This document shows positions 6,564 to 11,849 of a stretch of 11,849 nt of DNA, piece by piece. Source of the stretch: JBAQMG01 sp049302575 (GTDB lineage: Bacteria > Bacillota > Desulfitobacteriia > Desulfitobacteriales > Desulfitobacteriaceae). Below the pieces are notes generated by a model. The model had not been told where the DNA came from, ran no database searches, and saw only the letters and a program-made list of their open reading frames with translations. The stretch spans positions 1 to 11,849 of the forward strand of contig JBAQMG010000125.1 in NCBI GenBank assembly GCA_049302575.1. Direction: 5' to 3'. The translations under genes and the position numbers were made by a program. Within the stretch, counting starts at the first letter, position 1; every line of letters starts with the position of its first letter.

Positions 6564-6588
6564 ACTATCATATGTTAATCATGATAGT
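6564..6588. promoter_or_regulatory. 8-bp inverted repeat in the cysE leader, possible operator or RNA hairpin
   Basis: ACTATCAT and ATGATAGT are perfect inverted copies separated by 9 bases. The element lies about 12 to 36 nt downstream of the predicted cysE transcription start and about 30 nt upstream of its start codon. It is not followed by a T run on the minus strand, so it does not look like an attenuator or terminator. A repressor operator is the simplest reading. The regulator is unknown. Confidence 0.45.
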
Positions 6589-6606
6589 TGATGTGTAAAT
6601 AAAAAG

Positions 6607-6635
6607 GATATAGGGAATGGCTTAACCGCTGTCAA
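6607..6635 (-). promoter_or_regulatory. Sigma-A promoter for cysE-cysS and downstream genes
   Basis: On the minus strand a perfect TTGACA (6630-6635) overlaps the gltX TGA stop. A 17-bp spacer leads to TATATC (6607-6612), four of six matches to the -10 consensus. Initiation would fall near 6600. It would let the cysteine genes be driven independently of the upstream block. Confidence 0.6.
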
Positions 6636-8095
6636 TCCCTCAGCTTAGCTTCGGTATACTCCAGTCTCTTAAGAACATTTTCCTTCCCTAATAAAGGAAG
6701 GATACTATAAAGTTCCGGACCATGCATTAGTCCTGTCAAAGCCACGCGCACTGGCATAAAGACCAATTTTCCGCCAACCTTTAACTCCTTTGTGATTTGT
6801 TTTAGAATAACCTTTACCGAATCACTAGATAGTTGTTCTACTTGAATAATCTTTTGCCTGAAAAGGTTTAAAACCTTCGGCACCTGTTCATCAAGCAGGA
6901 TTTGACGGGCTTCCTCATTCATTTCCTGTACCAAGTTTCCATAGACATAGTGGACAAAATCACGGATCTCAGAAACACAAGAAAGATGGTCTGTAATCGC
7001 AATCACAAAATCAAGTAACCATTGCTGTTGCACAGCGCTTAATTCACCTTCAGGAAAAACTCCTACGTCACGTAAATGCGGCAAGGCCAATTCCGCAATT
7101 CTTTCTGGGGGGGAAAGCTTTAGATAATGTGCATTAATCCACTTTAATTTATTAAGATCAAAGACGGCCGGACTTTTGGAAACTCTCTCCAAGGAAAATA
7201 GTTCAACTAATTCCGCCAAGCTAAAGAATTCATCTTCTCCTGGTGGTGCCCAGCCTAAGAGTACAATAAAATTCACAACAGCCTCAGGCAAATAACCTTT
7301 CGCTTGATAATCGATAACTGCTGTATCCCCATCCCGCTTACTCATCTTTTTACCCTCAGTATTTAAAATAAGGGAAATATGAGCAAACTCTGGTACTTGT
7401 ATTCCCAAGGCTTCGTAAATCAGAACTTGACGCGGAGTATTCGAGAGGTGCTCCTCTCCCCTGATCACATGGCTGATTTTCATCGTTAGATCATCAACCA
7501 CAACGGCAAAGTTATAGGTAGGCATTCCATCAGACTTAACAATGACGTAATCTCCAATTCCGTCACTTTCAAAAACTACATCTCCCCGAACTAAATCCTT
7601 AATTAGGATTTGTTCTCCCTCTGGAACCCGAAAACGCACTACAGGTTTACGCCCTTTTGCCTCATTTCCAGCCCGCTCTTCTGCGGATAAATTCCGGCAT
7701 TTTCCCATGTAACGAGGGGTTAGACCGAGAGAAATTAGCCCTTCGCGTTCTTGTTCTAATTCTTGCTCAGAGCAATAACAATAATAAGCATATCCGCTTT
7801 GGAATAGCTTATCTATAAATTTTCGATAGAGTTCCAACCGTTCTGTTTGACGATAAGGCGCATAATCTCCCCCTACTTCGATACCCTCGTCCCAAGTAAT
7901 GTTCAACCAACTTAAAGCCTCTAAAATATTATGTTCCGATTCTAAACTAGAACGTTCCAAATCTGTATCTTCACTACGGACAATAAATTTCCCAGCATAT
8001 TTATGAGCTAACAAATAATTAAAAAGTGCCGAACGCGCCCCCCCAATATGTAACGGTCCTGTAGGACTTGGGGCAAATCTAACTCTGACATCCAT
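6632..8095 (-). CDS. gltX: Glutamyl-tRNA synthetase
   Basis: Class I synthetase that attaches glutamate to tRNA-Glu and, in most Firmicutes, also to tRNA-Gln for later amidation. The ATP site is visible as FAPSPTGPLHIGG (HIGH-type motif at 16-19) and KMSKR (250-254). A Cys-x-Cys pair at 106-108 and Cys133 occupy the zinc-binding region of the family. The tRNA-binding helical domain fills the C-terminal ~170 residues, and the length of 487 aa is typical. GGAGG with a 9-nt spacer supports the ATG at 8095. The first 17 nt overlap the end of ispF. The stop codon is shared with the -35 box of the cysE promoter. Confidence 0.97.
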   Translation of the reverse strand: MDVRVRFAPSPTGPLHIGGARSALFNYLLAHKYAGKFIVRSEDTDLERSSLESEHNILEALSWLNITWDEGIEVGGDYAPYRQTERLELYRKFIDKLFQSGYAYYCYCSEQELEQEREGLISLGLTPRYMGKCRNLSAEERAGNEAKGRKPVVRFRVPEGEQILIKDLVRGDVVFESDGIGDYVIVKSDGMPTYNFAVVVDDLTMKISHVIRGEEHLSNTPRQVLIYEALGIQVPEFAHISLILNTEGKKMSKRDGDTAVIDYQAKGYLPEAVVNFIVLLGWAPPGEDEFFSLAELVELFSLERVSKSPAVFDLNKLKWINAHYLKLSPPERIAELALPHLRDVGVFPEGELSAVQQQWLLDFVIAITDHLSCVSEIRDFVHYVYGNLVQEMNEEARQILLDEQVPKVLNLFRQKIIQVEQLSSDSVKVILKQITKELKVGGKLVFMPVRVALTGLMHGPELYSILPLLGKENVLKRLEYTEAKLRD

Positions 8096-8597
8096 CCGAT
8101 ATTTCCTCCATCTTAGTTAAAGTAATGATCGATTGAGCGCTAATTCCTTCTTCTCGTCCCTCAAACCCTAGGTGCTCGGTTGTAGTTGCTTTAATTGAAA
8201 CAAACTCTTCTCTCACACCTAAAATCCCAGCTAATTTAAATCTCATCTCCAAAATATAAGGAGCCAGCTTAGGACGTTGAGCAACAATTATACTATCAAT
8301 ATTGCCAACTTCATAACCCTCTAGTTTGACCAGTTCCATAACTTTCCCTAGCAAGGCTAAGCTTGAAGCGTTTTTATAACGTTGATCCTGATCCGGGAAA
8401 TGTTTTCCAAGGTCGCCCAAGGCCAAGGCTCCCAGTAAAGCATCCATAATCGCGTGTATTAAAACATCTGCATCAGAATGCCCAAGCAAGCCACGTTCAT
8501 GGGGTATGTCAACTCCCCCTAAGATTAGCTTACGCCCCTCCGCAAAAGCATGTACATCATAGCCAATCCCAACTCTAATTCTCCCCAACTCCTTCAC
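8079..8597 (-). CDS. ispF: 2-C-methyl-D-erythritol 2,4-cyclodiphosphate synthase
   Basis: Fifth step of the MEP pathway: cyclises the CDP-methylerythritol 2-phosphate to MEcPP with release of CMP. From GTG 8597 it is 172 aa. The metal ligands are Asp14 and His16 in GYDVHAF and His48 in DADVLIHAIMDALLGA, offset by exactly six from E. coli Asp8/His10/His42. TTTEHLGFEGREEGI near the C-terminus is the conserved end. The start is uncertain. An open frame reaches TTG 8633 but its first residues come from heptamer repeats; TTG 8588 directly abuts AAGGAG; ATT 8579 has AAGGAG (8589-8594) at an ideal 9 nt and gives the family's usual N-terminus. The gene overlaps gltX by 17 nt and follows ispD, its pathway neighbour. 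Confidence 0.93.
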   Translation of the reverse strand: MKELGRIRVGIGYDVHAFAEGRKLILGGVDIPHERGLLGHSDADVLIHAIMDALLGALALGDLGKHFPDQDQRYKNASSLALLGKVMELVKLEGYEVGNIDSIIVAQRPKLAPYILEMRFKLAGILGVREEFVSIKATTTEHLGFEGREEGISAQSIITLTKMEEISDGCQS

Positions 8598-8607
8598 CCC
8601 GCGCCTC

Positions 8608-8697
8608 ACCCTCGAGCATCGAGCATCGAGCAAGCACCTCGTACATCATTTCCCGATCACGAATCATCGTGCCTCGTGCTTCGAGCATCGTGCCTCG
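8608..8697. repeat. Degenerate 7-bp repeat tract at the ispD-ispF junction
   Basis: Read on the minus strand, 90 bases divide into heptamers of the type CGATGCT, CGAGGCA and CGAAGCA: nine in phase, one 6-base unit, then three more including two CGATGCT copies. The tract encodes the last residues of ispD, supplies its TGA stop, fills the intergenic gap, and runs up to the candidate ispF starts. It shares the 7-bp period with the tract at 3165-3220 but not the sequence. Confidence 0.85.
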
Positions 8698-9377
8698 ATA
8701 ATACGCTCAGCTACCCATAAATCTTCCAGTGTAGTAATTTTGATATTCTCCGTAGAACCCTCTAAAACCATTACTGGATATCCAAGACACTCTAATAACG
8801 AGGCATCGTCTGTCCCATAATAACGTTGCTCCAAGGCCTTTCTGTGTGCTTTTTCCAAAACAGCCCGTTCAAAGACTTGTGGCGTTTGTATCGCTCGCAA
8901 AAATTCTCGTGGCAGAGTTTCCATCACCAATCCCGTTTCAGTAATACGTTTGATCGTATCTTTCACGCAAATAGCCATAATTGCAGCAGAATATTTTTCC
9001 GAATCTTCCAGAAAGCGGTTTAACTGTTTTAATGTCAAAAGGGGCCTCGCCCCATCATGAACGACTATTCGTTGAATAGTCGAACCGAGAGCTTGAACCC
9101 CAGTTAGCACGGAATCTTGACGTTGGGACCCTCCGATAGGAATTGCTACCACTTTATTAAACTGTCCATTTTTTACAATTTCTGTAATTATGGGGATGTC
9201 ATCCTTCGCTCCCACAACCACAACTTCAGTAACAACCTCACAAAGTTGAAATACCCGAAGTGTATGAGCTAAAATTGGTGAACCAGCTAAAGTTAAGAAT
9301 TGTTTATTAAACCCGACTCCCATTCGTTTCCCGAAGCCGGCGGCAGGAATAACTACCCCCACATTAACCAAGCGCAT
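8664..9377 (-). CDS. ispD: 2-C-methyl-D-erythritol 4-phosphate cytidylyltransferase
   Basis: Third step of the MEP isoprenoid pathway: MEP + CTP to CDP-methylerythritol + pyrophosphate. The CTP-binding P-loop-like segment is PAAGFGKRMG (11-20) with NKQF (24-27). VHDGARP (106-112) and AIQTPQVF are the other family signatures, and the length of 237 aa is normal. The ATG at 9377 lies 14 nt inside the end of yacL, with GAGGTG close upstream, so the two are translationally linked. The last ten or so residues (EARCSKHEAR) are encoded by the heptamer repeat at 8608-8697 and are probably a neutral tail added by repeat growth. ispF follows, giving two steps of the same pathway. Confidence 0.96.
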   Translation of the reverse strand: MRLVNVGVVIPAAGFGKRMGVGFNKQFLTLAGSPILAHTLRVFQLCEVVTEVVVVGAKDDIPIITEIVKNGQFNKVVAIPIGGSQRQDSVLTGVQALGSTIQRIVVHDGARPLLTLKQLNRFLEDSEKYSAAIMAICVKDTIKRITETGLVMETLPREFLRAIQTPQVFERAVLEKAHRKALEQRYYGTDDASLLECLGYPVMVLEGSTENIKITTLEDLWVAERIIEARCSKHEAR

Positions 9378-10527
9378 TCACCTCGTCAGTTTGAGGGTAA
9401 CCCCTTAACTTTTTTTCCATCACCACTTTAGGCTTAGCAAAAATCATCCGCCCCGCAGCTGTTTGTAAAACACTAGTTACTAAAACAGTAATATTCTGCC
9501 CCATAAATCGACGACCAGTATCGACCACAATCATTGTTCCATCATCGAGATAAGCTACCCCTTGTCCTGGTTCTTTGCCTTCTTTCATGACTTGAACCAA
9601 CATTTCTTCCCCAGGCAAAACAATTGGTTTTACAGCATTGGCCAGTTCATTGATATTAAGTACTAGTACACCTTGCAGTTCAGCAACTTTATTTAAATTA
9701 TAATCATTAGTTAAGAGAGGGCAACCTAATGTTTGACCCAAACGTACTAATTTACTATCAACCTCAGCAATGTCCTCAAAATCTTGTTCGTGAATTTTAA
9801 CTTTGATCACAGTCTCTTTGGAAATCTGATTTAAAATATCTAGCCCTCTACGTCCGCGATTACGTTTAAGTAAATCTGAAGAATCTGCAATGTGGCGCAA
9901 TTCCTCTAACACAAAACTAGGAATCAACAAGGTCCCCTCAATAAAACCGGTCTTAACGATATCCGCAATCCGCCCATCGATAATCACACTCGTATCCAGA
10001 ACCTTATAATCAAGCGGAAGATCCGCTATGCGTATTAGTTTACCATCTTTGGTTTTTTCACCTTTTTCACCCCTATCCCTAAATCTCGAAAAAAGATTAA
10101 AGAAAGGCAAAACCTCTTCTTTCCTTTTTGCTCCAAGGCTTAACCCTAAATAACCTAATGTAAGGCTCAAGACTACTGATAGAAGTGGACCGAAGATCGG
10201 AATACTTACAAATGAAAGACTGAATAAAGCTGAAATAATAAGACCGATAATGACCCCTAAAACCCCACCCAACAAATCATGTATTGGTATCTTCTGTAAT
10301 CTGGCATCTGTCCAACTGATCAAAGCAAAAAAACCACTGATAACAATTGGGGATATGAAAAAAGTGATAATAGCAAACACTAGAGCCATTCCGAGCGAGG
10401 ACCACGAAAGTGAGTCTCTCCAACCTAACTTGTTTAATAAATCCAACTTAAGTTGGTAATTCAAGTATGCACCTATGACCCCAAATAACAGAGCGATGAT
10501 AACGCGTATTATATTGCGAATCATCAT
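9364..10527 (-). CDS. yacL: YacL-type membrane-anchored PIN-TRAM domain protein
   Basis: Conserved Firmicute protein of unclear role; PIN domains are usually metal-dependent nucleases and TRAM domains bind RNA. The first ~130 residues hold about four hydrophobic membrane segments (near 5-24, 45-70, 83-108 and 110-132). A charged linker leads to the PIN domain from about 175, with acidic residues Asp178 (VLDTSVIIDGRI), Glu209, Asp257 and Asp275 in the expected active-site places. The TRAM domain occupies about 303-365. AAGGAGGTGA lies just upstream of two adjacent ATG codons; the second, at 10524, has better spacing. It has its own promoter (10570-10599) and overlaps ispD by 14 nt. In B. subtilis yacL also precedes ispD. 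Confidence 0.93.
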   Translation of the reverse strand: MMIRNIIRVIIALLFGVIGAYLNYQLKLDLLNKLGWRDSLSWSSLGMALVFAIITFFISPIVISGFFALISWTDARLQKIPIHDLLGGVLGVIIGLIISALFSLSFVSIPIFGPLLSVVLSLTLGYLGLSLGAKRKEEVLPFFNLFSRFRDRGEKGEKTKDGKLIRIADLPLDYKVLDTSVIIDGRIADIVKTGFIEGTLLIPSFVLEELRHIADSSDLLKRNRGRRGLDILNQISKETVIKVKIHEQDFEDIAEVDSKLVRLGQTLGCPLLTNDYNLNKVAELQGVLVLNINELANAVKPIVLPGEEMLVQVMKEGKEPGQGVAYLDDGTMIVVDTGRRFMGQNITVLVTSVLQTAAGRMIFAKPKVVMEKKLRGYPQTDEVNALG

Positions 10528-10569
10528 TTCACCTCCTTTTATTCCTTATTTTGACTAGAATTCTCCCTC

Positions 10570-10599
10570 ATTATACTTTGAATTACCAATAATTTTCAA
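10570..10599 (-). promoter_or_regulatory. Sigma-A promoter for yacL and the operon behind it
   Basis: On the minus strand TTGAAA (10594-10599), an 18-bp spacer and a perfect TATAAT (10570-10575) lie in the 82-nt gap between carD and yacL. Initiation near 10563 gives a leader of about 36 nt containing the strong AAGGAGG ribosome site. Confidence 0.7.
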
Positions 10600-10609
10600 T
10601 CGTTATTGT

Positions 10610-11086
10610 TTAGGCCAAAATATTATTGAGCCAACCACGAACATCATCTTCCTCAGATGCTTCCGCTAAGACCAACTCGCTTACTAAAATCTGACAAGCA
10701 TTTTCATACATTTTCTTTTCACCTGTGGAAAGACCCTTTTCTTTCTCTCTACAGGACAGACTACGAACTACATCTGCGACCTCTAAAATATCCCCACTTT
10801 TAATTTTCTCTAAGTTAGCTCGATAACGCCTATTCCAAGCCAGTGTTGTCGGTATATTCTCTGATTGCAGAACAGCTAAAACTCCTTGTACTTCAGACTG
10901 ATCTATAACATCACGAAGTCCTAGATTTCCCACACTATTCAAAGGAACGAAAAGCTTCATATTCCCAACTGGCAAGTGCATCACATAATATTGCCTGATT
11001 TCTCCAAGTACTTCCCTTTCCTCAATAGATTGAATAATCCCCGCGCCATGCATTGGATACACAACTTTATCTCCTACTTGAAACAT
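10610..11086 (-). CDS. carD: CarD/CdnL-family RNA polymerase-binding transcription regulator
   Basis: CarD-family proteins bind the RNA polymerase beta subunit and stabilise open complexes, notably at rRNA promoters in actinobacteria and myxobacteria. The N-terminal Tudor-like interaction domain is clear: MFQVGDKVVYPMHGAGIIQS, YYVMHLPVGNMKLFVP (about residues 1-60). The C-terminal helical DNA-binding domain includes WNRRYRANLEKIKSGD and LSCREKEKGLSTGEKKMYENA. The length of 158 aa is typical. AAGGAG lies 8 nt before the ATG. The gene heads the minus-strand block, behind two tandem promoters, and is followed by yacL with its own promoter. Confidence 0.95.
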   Translation of the reverse strand: MFQVGDKVVYPMHGAGIIQSIEEREVLGEIRQYYVMHLPVGNMKLFVPLNSVGNLGLRDVIDQSEVQGVLAVLQSENIPTTLAWNRRYRANLEKIKSGDILEVADVVRSLSCREKEKGLSTGEKKMYENACQILVSELVLAEASEEDDVRGWLNNILA

Positions 11087-11106
11087 TTAGACCACTCCTT
11101 TAACCT

Positions 11107-11135
11107 ATTATACCAAGGATATCAAGCGCGGTCAA
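11107..11135 (-). promoter_or_regulatory. Proximal sigma-A promoter (P2) of carD
   Basis: On the minus strand TTGACC (11130-11135), a 17-bp spacer and TATAAT (11107-11112). Initiation near 11100 would leave a very short leader of about 14 nt that starts at or next to the AAGGAG ribosome site. Confidence 0.7.
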
Positions 11136-11145
11136 AAATTTTAAA

Positions 11146-11175
11146 ATTATATCATAAGAATTTCGCGTATGTCAA
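11146..11175 (-). promoter_or_regulatory. Distal sigma-A promoter (P1) of carD
   Basis: On the minus strand a perfect TTGACA (11170-11175), an 18-bp spacer and a perfect TATAAT (11146-11151) with an extended -10 TG. It is the closest consensus match in the window and lies about 39 bp upstream of P2. The spacer is one base longer than the 17-bp optimum. Confidence 0.75.
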
Positions 11176-11207
11176 CTTCTTCTTTTCTTAAGCTAACTTA
11201 CAGTAAA

Positions 11208-11237
11208 TTGACAACCCTATCTGCTCATCGTTATAAT
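11208..11237 (+). promoter_or_regulatory. Sigma-A promoter of the divergent small gene
   Basis: TTGACA (11208-11213) and TATAAT (11232-11237) are both perfect, with an 18-bp spacer. Initiation near 11244 gives a leader of about 24 nt. The -35 boxes of this promoter and of carD P1 face away from each other with only 32 bp between them, so the two units could share a regulator. Confidence 0.75.
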
Positions 11238-11267
11238 GAGAACAACAGAAAGGAGTGAGAATAGCCT

Positions 11268-11660
11268 ATGGAACAGCTCACTGAGGACTTTCAAAATAAA
11301 GTGAAATCGTTATTAATTAGGCACCAAAGCATTTTAGATATTTTAAGTAAAGGTCAAGAAGCCTCGGCGCGCGTGAACCGGGCAGTTGTTAAGTCCATAA
11401 CAAACTGCGGGTGTGTAGGGGTCGATGCCCACAAAAAACCGATTCCAAAAGATGCAACTTTCTTTGACTTGAAAGTTCTATTAGATAGTCAAGTAGACGG
11501 TAAAATCTGCGATAACTGCCGGGATATTATTATGACAGAAATTGGTAAGCAGTTTTTTTATATCGCAGCACTAGCGAATACGCTCAACATTTCTTTAAGT
11601 GATGTTATCACTAAAGAACAATCTAAACTTTCTACACTCACTATCTTCAATTTAACTTAA
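11268..11660 (+). CDS. Small cysteine-containing helical protein of unknown function
   Basis: 130 aa; I cannot assign a function. It looks mostly alpha-helical and cytosolic, without signal peptide or membrane segment. Residues ~8-45 form a charged helix pair with RHQSILDILSK and SARVNRAVVKSIT. Cysteines occur as C47-G-C49 and C81-D-N-C84, a spacing that could hold one zinc ion or a redox pair. The segment EIGKQFFYIAALANTLNISL (91-110) resembles the last helices of MazG-like NTP pyrophosphohydrolases, but the paired acidic ExxD motif is missing. That similarity is from memory of the fold only. It has a consensus promoter (11208-11237), an AAAGGAG site about 12 nt before the ATG, and a terminator at 11673-11722, so it is a single-gene unit divergent from carD. 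Confidence 0.8.
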   Translation: MEQLTEDFQNKVKSLLIRHQSILDILSKGQEASARVNRAVVKSITNCGCVGVDAHKKPIPKDATFFDLKVLLDSQVDGKICDNCRDIIMTEIGKQFFYIAALANTLNISLSDVITKEQSKLSTLTIFNLT

Positions 11661-11849
11661 TAAATAAAATTTAAACAGCTCAAACATTTGGTAATATCAC
11701 CACTTGTTCGATCTGTTTTTTTCACATTACTTTGAGTTTTATATTCCAATAGTATGGCTTCCGCTGAAATGTCAAGATCATTGCTCGTTAAGATGAACGT
11801 ACTTTCCTTGCGGATAACTTCTTTTATTTTTTCCGTCTCTCGTTGGTAG
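11657..11849 (-). pseudogene. Truncated transposase remnant, IS1634/IS4-superfamily-like (runs off the window)
   Basis: The minus strand has an open frame of 63 codons entering from the right edge and ending at TAA 11657-11659. Residues 1-44 (YQRETEKIKEVIRKESTFIL, TSNDLDISAEAILLEYKTQS, NVKK) resemble the C-terminal part of DDE transposases of the IS1634/IS4 type: a strand ending in TND, a SAEEIL helix, and the YKxQxxVE motif that carries the catalytic glutamate. Here that Glu position is Lys43. The expected continuation (xxFxxLK) is absent; similarity stops near 11717, at the T run of the neighbouring terminator, and the remaining codons are that terminator read backwards. The family is judged from memory of its motifs. 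The element looks truncated and inactive. Confidence 0.65.
11673..11722 (+). terminator. Intrinsic terminator of the small divergent gene
   Basis: A segmented hairpin starts 12 nt after the stop. Stem AAACAG/CTGTTT encloses a symmetric 4x4 internal loop (CTCA/CGAT), then AACA/TGTT, a 2x2 loop, then TGGT/ACCA closing a 6-nt loop. T residues run through 11722. The evenly spaced symmetric mismatches are unusual for a terminator stem. It is also the boundary of the transposase remnant. Confidence 0.6.

Noticed and set aside
6533..6631. T-box riboswitch expected before cysE by analogy with B. subtilis.
   Set aside because: The gap is only 99 nt and contains neither a T-box core, a specifier stem, nor a terminator/antiterminator pair.
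10585..10612. Weak inverted repeat CAATAA/TTATTG after carD as a terminator.
   Set aside because: Only six A/T-rich pairs, a 10-nt loop and no T run; it is mostly occupied by the yacL promoter.

Overview
The window reads as chromosome from a low-GC, endospore-forming Firmicute, most like the Peptococcaceae/Desulfitobacteriaceae group (Desulfosporosinus-, Desulfitobacterium- or Dehalobacter-like; inferred from gene content and order, not proven). It holds the sporulation sigma factor gene sigH, the conserved Firmicute block carD - yacL - ispD - ispF - gltX - cysE - cysS - mrnC - thyX - rlmB - sigH, Gram-positive style Shine-Dalgarno sites, and frequent TTG/GTG starts. Almost everything is on the minus strand, so transcription runs from high to low coordinates.

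Layout in the direction of transcription. At 11087-11267 a compact divergent region carries two tandem minus-strand sigma-A promoters for carD and one plus-strand promoter for a small cysteine-containing gene of unknown function (11268-11660). That gene ends at a terminator which abuts a truncated IS1634/IS4-like transposase remnant at the right edge. On the minus strand follow carD (RNA polymerase-binding regulator), yacL (membrane PIN-TRAM protein, with its own promoter), ispD and ispF (MEP isoprenoid pathway), gltX (glutamyl-tRNA synthetase), cysE and cysS (serine acetyltransferase and cysteinyl-tRNA synthetase, behind a promoter that overlaps the gltX stop), mrnC (mini-RNase III for 23S rRNA), a divergent thyX-like flavoprotein gene, a SIR2-SLOG gene resembling the Thoeris effector ThsA, rlmB (23S rRNA 2'-O-methyltransferase), and sigH with its own promoter. 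The left end carries tRNA-Thr(UGU) and tRNA-Tyr(GUA).

Most of the block is housekeeping: isoprenoid precursors, tRNA charging, cysteine supply and rRNA processing, coupled by short gaps or overlaps. The unexpected cargo is the ThsA-like gene at 1787-3145. It has the SIR2 NADase catalytic residues and a C-terminal SLOG sensor domain, but no TIR partner (ThsB) is visible here. It sits at a usually conserved thyX-rlmB junction, next to a tract of in-phase 7-bp repeats. A second 7-bp repeat tract of different sequence forms the ispD-ispF junction and contributes codons to the end of ispD. Other points of interest are the altered ThyX signature motif, a promoter nested in a terminator hairpin before the tRNAs, and a palindrome just downstream of the cysE promoter.
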